Of a stretch of 40,780 nucleotides of DNA, positions 24,191-40,608 are shown one piece after another. Each line of letters opens with the position of its first letter. Positions within the stretch are counted from its first letter, which is position 1. The stretch lies in contig DATIGQ010000208.1 in the NCBI GenBank assembly GCA_035454605.1, forward strand, positions 1 to 40,780, given 5' to 3'. This DNA is from Terriglobales bacterium. Lineage in GTDB: Bacteria > Acidobacteriota > Terriglobia > Terriglobales > Acidobacteriaceae. The translations under genes were made by a program, and so were the position numbers. Under the pieces are notes generated by a model, which was given only the letters and a program-made list of their open reading frames with translations, did not search any database and was not told where the DNA came from.

Positions 24191-25015
24191 ATGCCTCGCG
24201 GATACGAAGTCACGCTCAGTTTTCCGCCCTTCACTCGCACGATGAAGTGGCTGGTATTCGGCAACGCTGCCATCTTCTTGCTCACGCTGCTGGCAGGATT
24301 CGCCTCGCCGCGGCTGGCTGCGAGCTTCGTGTACACATTCGGCCTGGTGCCTGGCCTGGTGGTGAAGGGCTGGATCTGGCAACTGGTGACGTACGCCTTC
24401 CTGCACGGTGGCTTCTTCCACCTGCTGTACAACATGCTCATCCTGTGGATGTTCGGCACCGACCTGGAACTGGCCTGGGGACGCCGCCGCTTCCTCGATC
24501 TTTACTTCCTCAGCCTGACGGGCGCTGCCGCGGTCACGGTGCTGATGGCGCTCGCCGGCGTGCTGGTAAGCATGCAGGCTCCCACCATCGGCGCCTCCGG
24601 CGGCGTATACGGCATCCTGGGCGCTTTTGCCACCATCTACGGCGACCGCCGCATCATCATCTTGCCCATCCCCATCCCGCTGAAAGCGCGCTATTGGGTG
24701 GGCTTCCTGGTGGTCATCTCGGTGATCGGGGCGCTGCAAGAGCGCAGCGGGATCGCGCACCTGGCTCACCTGGGTGGGCTGTTGTTCGGGGTCCTGTACG
24801 CCCGCCAGTTGATGCGCGGCCGCATAAGCGGAGGCTTGAGTGAAGCCTGGTACGGGCTGCGCAATGCCTGGCATCGCTGGAGGCGCCGCCAAGCTGCCCG
24901 CCAGTTCGAGGTCTACATGCGCGACTATGAACGCAAGAGCGCGCATGATCAAGACTCCGATGCTCCGCCCCCCGGCAAAGGCAACGGCGAGCACCGCGGA
25001 CCCTGGGTCCACTAG
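24191..25015 (+). CDS. Rhomboid family intramembrane serine protease
   Basis: The protein is 274 aa with six membrane segments in residues about 18-210. Catalytic signatures are GASGGVYG (134-141, nucleophile S136) and AHLGGLLFG (192-200, H193), with the FLHGGFFHLLYN motif (70-81, N81) in the second segment. Rhomboids cut membrane proteins within or near their transmembrane helices. The C-terminal 70 residues are a soluble, basic then acidic tail that is longer than in GlpG. It follows the M28 peptidase by 61 bp, a gap made of short direct repeats of CTGGTCACTGGCC type. It converges with pyk. Confidence 0.92.
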   Translation: MPRGYEVTLSFPPFTRTMKWLVFGNAAIFLLTLLAGFASPRLAASFVYTFGLVPGLVVKGWIWQLVTYAFLHGGFFHLLYNMLILWMFGTDLELAWGRRRFLDLYFLSLTGAAAVTVLMALAGVLVSMQAPTIGASGGVYGILGAFATIYGDRRIIILPIPIPLKARYWVGFLVVISVIGALQERSGIAHLAHLGGLLFGVLYARQLMRGRISGGLSEAWYGLRNAWHRWRRRQAARQFEVYMRDYERKSAHDQDSDAPPPGKGNGEHRGPWVH

Positions 25016-25051
25016 CGCGGCTCAGACAATTCTCGCCCGGGTCAGGTCTAT

Positions 25052-26521
25052 TCAACGCTGCGTGCGGCGTTTTCGCTTTGACGGTGGCGTCGAAGGCGCC
25101 CCGAGCAAACTCCCCACCACGTGCAAGCGCATGAAGTTGGTGGACCCCGACGCCATCTGCGTCCCTGCCACCACGCCCACCACCTCGCCCCGCTTGACCA
25201 CGCCCCTCTCCAGCAGCGTTTGCTCGGCGACGCGCGCCATGTCGTCCGACGTGGGCGCCTTTTCGGAATGCATGGGCCGCACGCCCCACAGCAGGTTCAG
25301 CCGGTTGCGCACTTCCGGGCTGGCCGTGAACGCGAAGATGCGCGGCTTGGGACGGTACTTGGAAATCAGGCGCGCGGTGTTGCCGGTTTCGGTGAACACG
25401 GCGATGGCGCGCATGTCCAGGTTCTGCGCCGCGTGGGCCACGGACTCGCAGATGGCCTCGGCGATGGAGAGTCCCGCGTCCTCACGCCGCCGCCGCGGTC
25501 CGGAATCGCCCATGTGGTTCTCGGCCTCGTGGATGATGCGCGCCATGGTCAGCACTGCTTCGCGCGGGTACTTGCCGGAGGCGGTCTCGCCGGAGAGCAT
25601 GGCGGCGTCGGTGCCGTCGAAGATGGCGTTGGCGACGTCGGAAGCTTCGGCCCGCGTGGGCCGCGGATGCTCGATCATGGACTCCAGCATCTGCGTCGCG
25701 GTGATCACCGGTTTGCGCCAGGCCGCGGCACGCTTGATGATGTGCTTCTGGATCACCGGCACCTGCTCGGCGGGCATCTCCACCCCCAGGTCGCCGCGGG
25801 CCACCATAACTCCGTCCGCCGCCTCCAGAATCTCCTCCAGATGGCGGATGGCCTGCGGCTTCTCCAACTTGGCGATCACCGGTACGTCGGAGCCGTGCTC
25901 GGCGATGCGCCGCTTGGCTTCGTTGACGTCGCGCGCCGAACGCACGAACGACACCGCGACCATGTCTACTCCGTGGCGCAGGCCGAACCCCAGGTCGTCC
26001 ACATCCTTTTCCGTGAGCGACGGCACGCGCAGCGCCGTCCCCGGCAGGTTGATGCCCTGGTGCTCGGCCAGCAGGCCGCCGTTCACCACCTCGCACTCGA
26101 CGTCCGCGCCGTGCACCGCCGCCACCCGCAGCTCGATCAGGCCGTCGGCCAGAAGGATGCGCGCTCCCGGGCGTACTTCGCGCGCCAGGGTGGGAAAGGT
26201 GGTGGGGATGCGCGTTGCCGTGCCGGCCACGTCCCGCGGCGTAATGGTGATCCGCGCGCCCTCGCGCAGCACGACCGGCTTCCGGTTCTTCAGGCGTCCG
26301 GTGCGGATCTTCGGACCCTGCAGGTCCTGCAGGATGCACAGCGTGCGTCCTTCCTTTTCCGCCACGGCGCGCAGCAGGCGGATGCGCGCGGCATGCTCGG
26401 CGTGCGTGCCATGCGAAAAATTCAGCCGGGCCACGTCCATGCCCGCACGCACCAGCTCGCGTAGCCCGGCCTCGGACGCGCTCGCCGGTCCGACGGTGCA
26501 GACGATCTTGGCTTTCCTCAT
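25052..26521 (-). CDS. pyk: Pyruvate kinase
   Basis: The protein is 489 aa. It catalyses phosphoenolpyruvate plus ADP to pyruvate plus ATP, the last step of glycolysis. The motifs are KIVCTVGPAS (5-14), MDVARLNFSHG (28-38), DLQGPKIRTG (66-75), VIAKLEKPQA (about 219-228, with the catalytic Lys), VMVARGDLGVE (about 239-249) and TQMLESMIEHPRPTRAE (about 274-290). A C-terminal allosteric-type domain follows. The last 15 residues are a basic tail. Its ATG overlaps the TGA of the upstream yihY-like gene (ATGA at 26518-26521), so translation is coupled. Confidence 0.97.
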   Translation of the reverse strand: MRKAKIVCTVGPASASEAGLRELVRAGMDVARLNFSHGTHAEHAARIRLLRAVAEKEGRTLCILQDLQGPKIRTGRLKNRKPVVLREGARITITPRDVAGTATRIPTTFPTLAREVRPGARILLADGLIELRVAAVHGADVECEVVNGGLLAEHQGINLPGTALRVPSLTEKDVDDLGFGLRHGVDMVAVSFVRSARDVNEAKRRIAEHGSDVPVIAKLEKPQAIRHLEEILEAADGVMVARGDLGVEMPAEQVPVIQKHIIKRAAAWRKPVITATQMLESMIEHPRPTRAEASDVANAIFDGTDAAMLSGETASGKYPREAVLTMARIIHEAENHMGDSGPRRRREDAGLSIAEAICESVAHAAQNLDMRAIAVFTETGNTARLISKYRPKPRIFAFTASPEVRNRLNLLWGVRPMHSEKAPTSDDMARVAEQTLLERGVVKRGEVVGVVAGTQMASGSTNFMRLHVVGSLLGAPSTPPSKRKRRTQR

Positions 26522-27417
26522 GAGTGTGCCTGCTGTACGCTCTCCACCCTCTCTCTCGGCAGATGCGGCCGGGGCGCATGCCGCCGGTCTCCCACCGTGC
26601 GCGGGTAGCGGATGGCGTTGAACTCGGCGCCCACCATGATCACGATGGACACCAGGTACATCCAGACCAGCAGCGCGATGGCTGCGCCCAGCGAGCCGTA
26701 CACCACGCTATAGACCGTGAAGGTCTTCACGTACCACGCGAACAGTGCCGTGGTAAACAGCCACAGAAAAGTCGCTACCACCGCTCCCGGCAGCACCCGG
26801 TGCCAGGGCTGTGTGCGCGGCACCCCGTTGTGGTAGATGAGCGCAATCACCGCGATCGAGGTCAGAATGGCAATCAGCCATCGCACCGCAGTGAAGAACA
26901 GAAAGATGTACTGGCTCAATTGCTTCGTGCTCTGGAACAACATCCAGGTCTCGATCTGGGCCCCGAAGCCCACCAGCATGGTGGCCAGGCTGAGCGGCAC
27001 CAGGGCCAGCAGTACCAGCAACAGAGCGATGGCGCGTTCCTTCCAGAATCCCCAAGTCTTGGGCAGGCGGTAGGCGTTGCGAAAGCCCTCCATCCAGGAA
27101 ATCATGATTCCGCTGGCGGCCAGCAGCGTGAACACGGTCCCGAGGAACAGCGGGCGCATGGGTTGTGGTGCGGCGGTCTCAATCAGATGCCGGGCCGTGG
27201 CCGCAGCGCCGGGCGGCAGCACCCGGCCCACGGCGAACGCGATCTCGCGCAGAAAGGCCTCCGTCTGGCGGGACGCCGCCAGCACCGAGGCCACCAGCAG
27301 CAGCGCCGGAAACAGAGCCAGAATCGAGGAGTAGGCCGAAGCCTTGGCGATGGCGAAGCAGTTGTCCTCGAAGGCGCGCCAGAAGGCCCGCCGCAGCTCG
27401 TTCACGAATTTCAGCAT
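26518..27417 (-). CDS. YihY/virulence factor BrkB family membrane protein
   Basis: The protein is 299 aa. It has six membrane segments and the family patterns KASAYSSILALFPALLLV (25-42), FLGTVFTLLAASGIMISWMEGF (about 91-112), PWHRVLPGAVVATFLWL and YGSLGAAIALLVWMYLVSIVIMVGAEFNA. YihY/BrkB proteins are widespread inner-membrane proteins; some have been proposed as transporters, but the general function is open. It is the first gene of a two-gene operon with pyk. No convincing promoter was found in the GC-rich 194-bp gap upstream, which instead holds palindromic units. Confidence 0.9.
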   Translation of the reverse strand: MLKFVNELRRAFWRAFEDNCFAIAKASAYSSILALFPALLLVASVLAASRQTEAFLREIAFAVGRVLPPGAAATARHLIETAAPQPMRPLFLGTVFTLLAASGIMISWMEGFRNAYRLPKTWGFWKERAIALLLVLLALVPLSLATMLVGFGAQIETWMLFQSTKQLSQYIFLFFTAVRWLIAILTSIAVIALIYHNGVPRTQPWHRVLPGAVVATFLWLFTTALFAWYVKTFTVYSVVYGSLGAAIALLVWMYLVSIVIMVGAEFNAIRYPRTVGDRRHAPRPHLPRERVESVQQAHS

Positions 27418-27507
27418 ATGTGAGTCGGCGGGTCCGGCGTCCCGGGCCCGCCGGCAGTGGCCGTTAGCTTAATGCCCGGGCCGGGCCGGCGCAATGTTGA
27501 GCCGCTT

Positions 27508-27555
27508 AGCGGGCGTGAACCGAGGCGAGTCACGCGAGCCGAGCGAGAGCCCGCT
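27508..27555. repeat. GC-rich palindromic intergenic unit
   Basis: AGCGGGC (27508-27514) and GCCCGCT (27549-27555) bracket an inner inverted repeat (GTGA at 27515-27518, TCAC at 27530-27533) and near-repeats GAACCGAGGCGAG / GAGCCGAGCGAG. It lies in the 194-bp gap between the HTH gene and yihY, both on the minus strand. It may fold when transcribed and could mark the end of the rpoBC-HTH transcript. Confidence 0.4.
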
Positions 27556-27611
27556 GACGATATCCCGAGCGCAGCGAGGGCCTCAGTTTCCAACCGTGAG
27601 CCCAGGCGAGC

Positions 27612-27905
27612 CTACGTCCGCCGGCCACGCATCCATCGGCGGTCGGCGACCACCGTTGCGGGTGTCACTCCATACCAGGAGAGCAATCGCAGCAGGCTTT
27701 GGCCGTAAATCACGGCCAGCGAATACAAGCGGTAGACCGTCGGCTGGGAGCCTCGGTTCTCGATGTCGGAGAGACGGCTGGCCAGCACCATGTAACGGGA
27801 CGACCCCCGCCGCCGCGCCACCAGGCGGCTGGCCGCCTCGACCTCACGCATCGTGAGGCCGAGCCGCCGCCGTATCGCTCGTAGTTTGGCCCCAGGTCCC
27901 CGCAT
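27612..27905 (-). CDS. Small XRE-type helix-turn-helix protein
   Basis: The protein is 97 aa. Residues about 5-75 fit an XRE/Cro-like HTH: KLRAIRRRLGLTMREVEAAS (7-26) for the first two helices, then ASRLSDIENRGSQPTVYRLYSLAVIYG with the SDIE-type segment and closing helices. The loop between helices 2 and 3 is longer than usual (LVARRRGSSRYMV). A similar architecture occurs in small acidobacterial HTH proteins as I remember them. It starts with ATG at 27905, only 25 nt downstream of the rpoC stop, so it may be read through from rpoBC. Its target is unknown. Confidence 0.75.
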   Translation of the reverse strand: MRGPGAKLRAIRRRLGLTMREVEAASRLVARRRGSSRYMVLASRLSDIENRGSQPTVYRLYSLAVIYGQSLLRLLSWYGVTPATVVADRRWMRGRRT

Positions 27906-27930
27906 GCCGCCTGCTGTAAGGCGACTGCAA

Positions 27931-32124
<4,194 letters not shown>

Positions 32125-32192
32125 GTGGTCCTCTGCTTCCTGCGGCGGTCACGCCCGCCGCGACGCGGCTCCCGGTTCCTGGTTTCCGCGCG

Positions 32193-32212
32193 CCCGGAGG
32201 GAGCTCTCCGGG
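32193..32212 (-). other. Hairpin in the rpoB-rpoC intergenic region
   Basis: CCCGGAG (32193-32199) and CTCCGGG (32206-32212) form a perfect 7-bp stem with a 6-nt loop, beginning 17 nt after the rpoB stop codon on the minus strand. No T-tract follows, so it is more likely an mRNA processing or stability element than a terminator. Confidence 0.4.
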
Positions 32213-32228
32213 TAACGCGGCGAAACTC

Positions 32229-36701
<4,473 letters not shown>

Positions 36702-36891
36702 CTTTGCTCCTGCCTGCCCCGCTGCGCCGGGGGCGGCTTAACAAGGACCCGGAGCCGCTACGCCCGGTCCTCGGTGATCGGAAAAGCGCGGCAGCGCTCC
36801 CGGAGAGAAACTTCCCCGTGAGCGCCGTTGGCGGCACTTGCGATGGCCTGAATTGTGACTTGCCGCGCCAGTTCGAAGCTCGTTACCTGAT

Positions 36892-36911
36892 CCCGCCTCC
36901 GAAGAGACGGG
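36892..36911 (-). other. UUCG-tetraloop hairpin in the rplL-rpoB gap (attenuator or processing site)
   Basis: On the minus strand CCCGTCTC and GAGGCGGG form an 8-bp stem (one G-U pair) closed by a TTCG loop, an unusually stable hairpin. It starts about 37 nt after the rplL stop inside the 247-bp gap before rpoB. E. coli has an attenuator and an RNase III site in the equivalent gap; a similar role is likely but not shown. Confidence 0.5.
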
Positions 36912-36948
36912 AGCCTGCGGGTCTGCCCCGCTGCTGGACCGCGCCCGT

Positions 36949-37332
36949 CTACTTCACTTCCACGGTGGCGCCGGCCTCGGTAAACTTCTTCTTGATGTTC
37001 TCTGCCTCTTCTTTGGAGACGCCTTCCTTCACCGCCTTGGGGGCGCCATCCACCAGGTCCTTGGCTTCCTTCAGGCCCAGGCTGGTGACTTCGCGCACCG
37101 CCTTGATGACGTTGATCTTGTTCGCGCCCACATCCTTGAGAACGACGGTGAACTCCGTCTTCTCCTCGGCTGCCGGTGCGCCCGCCGCTGCGGCTCCTCC
37201 GCCGGCCACCACCACCGGCGCCGCCGCCGCTGCCGAAACGCCCAAACGCTCTTCCAGGCGCTTCACCAGCTGCGCCGCGTCCAGCAGCGACAGCCCTACG
37301 ATCTGTTCTTCCAACTGCTGCAAATCAGCCAT
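36949..37332 (-). CDS. rplL: 50S ribosomal protein L7/L12
   Basis: The protein is 127 aa. The N-terminal dimerisation helices ([21 protein letters not shown]) are followed by an alanine/glycine-rich hinge (about 33-53) and the conserved C-terminal domain ([20 protein letters not shown] ... [21 protein letters not shown] ... [10 protein letters not shown]-type ending, here [10 protein letters not shown]). It forms the flexible stalk that recruits translational GTPases. The ATG at 37332 is 44 nt after the rplJ stop. A 16-residue in-frame upstream extension was rejected. Confidence 0.98.
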   Translation of the reverse strand: MADLQQLEEQIVGLSLLDAAQLVKRLEERLGVSAAAAAPVVVAGGGAAAAGAPAAEEKTEFTVVLKDVGANKINVIKAVREVTSLGLKEAKDLVDGAPKAVKEGVSKEEAENIKKKFTEAGATVEVK

Positions 37333-37376
37333 TTCTCTCTCCGCCTTGGTTAAAGGTTTTTCAGTGACTCCGTGAT

Positions 37377-37907
37377 TCACTCAGCAAACTTCTTCTTTTC
37401 CACTCCCTGGCTCACCACCACCGCCAAATCCCTGCCCACGGCATTCATCGCCGTCACCAGCCTCTGCGCCGGCGCGTTGATGAGGAACAGGAGCTTGGAG
37501 AGGACCTCCTCCCGCGAGGGCAGGGTCGCCAGGGCCTCGATCTCCGCCACCGTGATGGCGCGGCCTTCCACCACCGCCGCCTTGAAGCTGTATTCCGGGT
37601 TGTCTTTGGCGTAGCGGGCCAGCGCCTTGGCCAGCACCACCGGATCGCCTTCGGTGTAGGCGATCGACGTCACCCCGGCCAGGTCTTTCATCACCGCTTC
37701 CACCGCGGTTCCCTGTGCCGCCCGCTCGGCCAGCGTGTTCTTCACCACCCGGTAACGGGCCCCGGCTGCGCGCACGCTCTTGCGCAGTTCGAAGTCCTGC
37801 GACACTTTGAGCTTGGAGAAAGTGCCCACGATCATGTGGCTGGCCTTGGCCAGTTCCGCGCTCAGCTTCTCGACCTGCTCGACTTTTCGTGCCTTCGTAA
37901 CCGCCAT
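37377..37907 (-). CDS. rplJ: 50S ribosomal protein L10
   Basis: The protein is 176 aa. The N-terminal RNA-binding domain ([20 protein letters not shown] ... [33 protein letters not shown]) and the C-terminal helix that binds L12 dimers are both present. L10 anchors the L12 stalk and, in other bacteria, regulates its own operon through a leader upstream of rplJ. Here only 36 nt separate it from rplA, too short for the long E. coli-type leader. Confidence 0.97.
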   Translation of the reverse strand: MAVTKARKVEQVEKLSAELAKASHMIVGTFSKLKVSQDFELRKSVRAAGARYRVVKNTLAERAAQGTAVEAVMKDLAGVTSIAYTEGDPVVLAKALARYAKDNPEYSFKAAVVEGRAITVAEIEALATLPSREEVLSKLLFLINAPAQRLVTAMNAVGRDLAVVVSQGVEKKKFAE

Positions 37908-37943
37908 CTCTCTTGTCCTTGCTGGAAAACTCGAAACTGGAAG

Positions 37944-38651
37944 CTATGTTTTGGCCGCGGCTTCGGCCGCGGCGGTATCAATCGCAATCCCCGGTCCCAT
38001 GGTCGAGGACAGCGTGACACCCTTGATGTACCTGCCCTTGGCCGTCGTCGGCTTGGCCTTGATGACGCTGGAGATCACGGTGGCTGCGTTTTCCACCAGC
38101 TTCTCCGCTGCAAAACTGATCTTGCCCACCGGCACGTGCACCAGCGCGGTCTTGTCGGTGCGGAACTCAACCTTGCCGGCCTTGATCTCCGCTACCGCCT
38201 TGGCCACGTCGAAGCTCACCGTGCCCGTCTTGGGATTGGGCATCAGGCCGCGCGGGCCCAGGATCTTGCCCAGCCGCCCCACCGCTTTCATCATGTCCGG
38301 GGTGGCGATCACCGAGTCGTAGTCGATCCAGTTCTCCTTCTGGATCTTCTCCACCATCTCCTCGCCGCCCACGAAGTCGGCCCCTGCCTGCTCGGCCTCC
38401 TTCACCTTCTCGCCGCTGGCGATGACCAGCACCTTCTTCGACTTGCCCAGCCCGTGCGGCAGCACCACCGTGCCCCGCACCATCTGGTCGGCGTGCTTGG
38501 GATCGACACCCAGCCGGATGTTCACTTCCACCGTCTCATCGAACTTGGCGTAGCGCACCTTTTGCAGCAGCGGCACCGCGTCTTCCAGCACGTAGGCGCG
38601 CTTCTCCACCGCCGCTCGCGCCTTGGTGATGTTCTTTCCCGCTTTCTTCAT
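37944..38651 (-). CDS. rplA: 50S ribosomal protein L1
   Basis: The protein is 235 aa. The conserved segments are [52 protein letters not shown] and [20 protein letters not shown], with the ending [12 protein letters not shown]1 binds 23S rRNA at the mobile L1 stalk and promotes tRNA release from the E site. It is the translational repressor of the L11-L1 operon in E. coli. The 95-bp gap upstream of it contains short repeats of GCAATTCCGCAGTTCC type. Confidence 0.98.
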   Translation of the reverse strand: MKKAGKNITKARAAVEKRAYVLEDAVPLLQKVRYAKFDETVEVNIRLGVDPKHADQMVRGTVVLPHGLGKSKKVLVIASGEKVKEAEQAGADFVGGEEMVEKIQKENWIDYDSVIATPDMMKAVGRLGKILGPRGLMPNPKTGTVSFDVAKAVAEIKAGKVEFRTDKTALVHVPVGKISFAAEKLVENAATVISSVIKAKPTTAKGRYIKGVTLSSTMGPGIAIDTAAAEAAAKT

Positions 38652-38702
38652 CTCGTTCCCCGTCTCCTACCGCTCCGCCTCGTCTTCGGCGGGCCGTAGT
38701 GT

Positions 38703-38746
38703 TTGCGACTTCAATTTCGCAATTCCGCAGTTCCGCACTTCGGCAG
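38703..38746. repeat. Short degenerate tandem repeat in the rplK-rplA gap
   Basis: TTCGCAATTCC, GCAGTTCC and GCACTTCGGCAG follow each other as 8-9 nt variants of one word. Related words (TTCGCAGTTCACTGC, TCGCAATTCCG) occur at 224-249. It is an intergenic simple repeat with no recognised function. Confidence 0.35.
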
Positions 38747-39181
38747 TCACGCCACCACTTCGATTCCCATACTCCGCGCCGTGCCCTTGATGCTCTTGAT
38801 GGCGCTCTCCACCGACGCCGCGTTCAGGTCCGGCATCTTCTGCCGCGCGATCTCTTCCACCTGCTTCTCGGTTACCTTGCCCACCTTCTCCTTGTTCGGC
38901 GTTCCCGAACCCTTGGCGATGCCCGCCGCCCGCTTCAGCAGCACCGCCGCGGGAGGCGTCTTGGTGATGAAGGTGAACGAGCGGTCGGTGTAGACCGTGA
39001 TCACCACCGGGATGATCAGCCCGTCCAGTTCCTTGGCGCTGGTGCGCGCGTTGAACTGCTTACAGAACTCCATGATGTTGACCTGCGCCTGGCCCAGCGC
39101 CGGCCCCACTGGAGGCGCCGGCGTCGCCTTCCCCGCCGGTATCTGCAGCTTCACGCTTCCTGAGACTTTTTTCGCCGCCAT
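38747..39181 (-). CDS. rplK: 50S ribosomal protein L11
   Basis: The protein is 144 aa. The canonical motifs are [23 protein letters not shown] (split by the proline-rich turn), [35 protein letters not shown] and a C-terminal rRNA-binding domain ending [12 protein letters not shown]11 forms the GTPase-associated centre with 23S rRNA and is needed for the stringent response. It sits 50 nt downstream of nusG. Confidence 0.98.
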   Translation of the reverse strand: MAAKKVSGSVKLQIPAGKATPAPPVGPALGQAQVNIMEFCKQFNARTSAKELDGLIIPVVITVYTDRSFTFITKTPPAAVLLKRAAGIAKGSGTPNKEKVGKVTEKQVEEIARQKMPDLNAASVESAIKSIKGTARSMGIEVVA

Positions 39182-39231
39182 GTCCTTGCCTTGCTCCTAA
39201 AAAGTGCCTGCCCGCCGCCGGCTACCGCCTG

Positions 39232-39900
39232 CTAGCTGCTTTTCTCTACTTGCCCGAATTCCAACTCCACCGGCGTGGACCGCCCGAAGATCGTCACCAT
39301 CACCTTCAGCGTTTCCCGGTCCTCGTTCACCTCGTCCACCACTCCGGTGAAGCTGGCGAACGGTCCTTCGATGATCTTGACGGTCTCGTTCTTCTCGAAC
39401 CGTACCTTGAGCTTGGGCTTTTCCCGCCCGGTCTCCACCCGGTAGACGATCTGGTTCACTTCCTCCTCGGAGAGCGGCGTCGGCTCGCTGGCCGTGCCCA
39501 GAAAACCGGTAACCCGGGGCGTGGACTTCACCATGTGCCAGACCTGGTCGCCATCCCCCCCGCTGCGAAACCCGGTCAGGTCCATCTCCACCAGCACGTA
39601 GCCGGGATAGAACATGCGCTCGGTCGTGTACTTCTTTCCCCCGCGCACCTCGGTCACCGGTTCGGTGGGAATCAGCACTCGCCCGATCTTCTCCTCCAGC
39701 TGGAACGCCTTCACCCGCGACTCCAGCGATTCCTTCACCTTGCGCTCGAACCCGCTATAGGTGTGCACGATGTACCACTTCATGTTCGGGTTCACCGGGC
39801 GCTCGGGTAGGACCTGTGGCGCTTCCGCCTCTTCCACCCCGTTGGGGGCGGACGCGGGCGCCGCGTTCTCCGCCTGCTCGGTCTTGTTCTCTTCGTTCAT
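39232..39900 (-). CDS. nusG: Transcription termination/antitermination factor NusG
   Basis: The protein is 222 aa. An N-terminal extension of about 39 residues rich in Glu, Ala and Pro precedes the NGN domain (MKWYIVHTYSGFERKVKESL from residue 40; FYPGYVLVEMDL; VRSTP-like VKSTPRVTGFLG). A C-terminal KOW domain follows (FEKNETVKIIEGPFASFTGVV). NusG binds RNA polymerase and links it to Rho or the ribosome. A shorter start at M40 (39783) is conceivable, but the ATG at 39900 has a GGAG ribosome site and fits the 31-nt spacing from secE. Confidence 0.96.
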   Translation of the reverse strand: MNEENKTEQAENAAPASAPNGVEEAEAPQVLPERPVNPNMKWYIVHTYSGFERKVKESLESRVKAFQLEEKIGRVLIPTEPVTEVRGGKKYTTERMFYPGYVLVEMDLTGFRSGGDGDQVWHMVKSTPRVTGFLGTASEPTPLSEEEVNQIVYRVETGREKPKLKVRFEKNETVKIIEGPFASFTGVVDEVNEDRETLKVMVTIFGRSTPVELEFGQVEKSS

Positions 39901-39931
39901 GCTGCTCCGGGCCTGCCTCGCTTGCCCTTGT

Positions 39932-40189
39932 CTAATGGAAGTAGCGGAACAATTGGTCGATCGCCCGCCCCAAAACGCTGTCGATCACGAAGAAGTAGAC
40001 GCCGAACAGGAACACCGTGATGATCACCACCATGGTGGTCGCCTGGACTTCCTTGCGCGACGGCGTCGAGACCTTCTTCATCTCCGTGCGCACATCGCCG
40101 TAGAAGCCCTTGATCCGCGCCGGCCATGCCTTCACCTTCCCGACGGCCCCGTTCTCTTCCATCAGCCGCACCGCTTCTGACTTCGCCAT
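39932..40189 (-). CDS. secE: Preprotein translocase subunit SecE
   Basis: The protein is 85 aa. An amphipathic cytoplasmic segment with the SecE signature (FYGDVRTEMKKVSTPSRKEVQATT) precedes a single membrane helix (MVVIITVFLFGVYFFVIDSVL). SecE clamps SecY in the translocon. The start at 40189 is supported by AGGGAAG; the frame stays open upstream toward the tRNA gene, but that part is not coding. It lies between tRNA-Trp and nusG, the usual place. Confidence 0.95.
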   Translation of the reverse strand: MAKSEAVRLMEENGAVGKVKAWPARIKGFYGDVRTEMKKVSTPSRKEVQATTMVVIITVFLFGVYFFVIDSVLGRAIDQLFRYFH

Positions 40190-40267
40190 CTTCCCTTTGT
40201 CCTGCTTCCTGCTACTGAAACCTGCGTCCGGCTTCCCTACCCGCCGGGTTCCGCCCGCCCAAAATCC

Positions 40268-40343
40268 TGGCAGGGGCGGAGGGATTCGAACCCCCAAGTC
40301 CGGTTTTGGAGACCGGCAGTTTAACCGTTGAGCTTACGCCCCT
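40268..40343 (-). tRNA. tRNA-Trp (anticodon CCA)
   Basis: The 76-nt gene includes an encoded CCA end. The acceptor stem is AGGGGCG/CGCCCCT with discriminator G. The anticodon stem CCGGT/ACCGG encloses loop CTCCAAA with anticodon CCA (plus-strand TGG at 40307-40309). The T arm has GGTTCGAATCC. It stands between rpmG and secE, a very common position in bacteria, and is probably cotranscribed with secE-nusG. Confidence 0.97.
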
Positions 40344-40364
40344 GAGTTCATTGAGCCATGGAAT

Positions 40365-40448
40365 GATTGAATCATTGAGTCATTGGGAGCTGGGTCAAGG
40401 ATTCGCTTTCCCAAGGATTCAATGACCAAATGATTCAATGATTCAATC
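40365..40448. repeat. Palindromic repeat with 13-bp inverted repeats, copy B
   Basis: GATTGAATCATTG (40365-40377) recurs as its exact reverse complement at 40436-40448, with further permuted words (GAGTCATTGGG, GGATTCAATGACC) between. It is the same family as 18848-18957. It fills the 108-bp gap between rpmG and tRNA-Trp and would form a long hairpin in the transcript, possibly helping separate the mRNA from the tRNA precursor. Confidence 0.7.
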
Positions 40449-40451
40449 TCT

Positions 40452-40601
40452 TCATTTCGCTTCCTTGTGCGGCGTGTGCTTACGGCACTTGCGACAGAAC
40501 TTGCTGAACTCCAGCCGGTCCGTGGTCGTCTTCCGGTTCTTGGTCGTCGAATAATTCCGGTCTTTGCACACCGTGCACTGCAGGGTCACGATCTCTCGCA
40601 T
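40452..40601 (-). CDS. rpmG: 50S ribosomal protein L33
   Basis: The protein is 49 aa. The sequence begins [20 protein letters not shown] and ends [15 protein letters not shown]. It keeps both CxxC pairs (CTVC and CRKC), so this is the zinc-binding C+ form of L33. It lies between tuf and tRNA-Trp and is transcribed with them; its stop codon is 4 nt from a palindromic repeat. Confidence 0.95.
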   Translation of the reverse strand: MREIVTLQCTVCKDRNYSTTKNRKTTTDRLEFSKFCRKCRKHTPHKEAK

Positions 40602-40608
40602 AACTCCC

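Noticed and set aside
37908-37943. Possible L10 autoregulatory leader upstream of rplJ
   Set aside because: The gap is only 36 nt, too short for the known L10-L12 binding leader structure.
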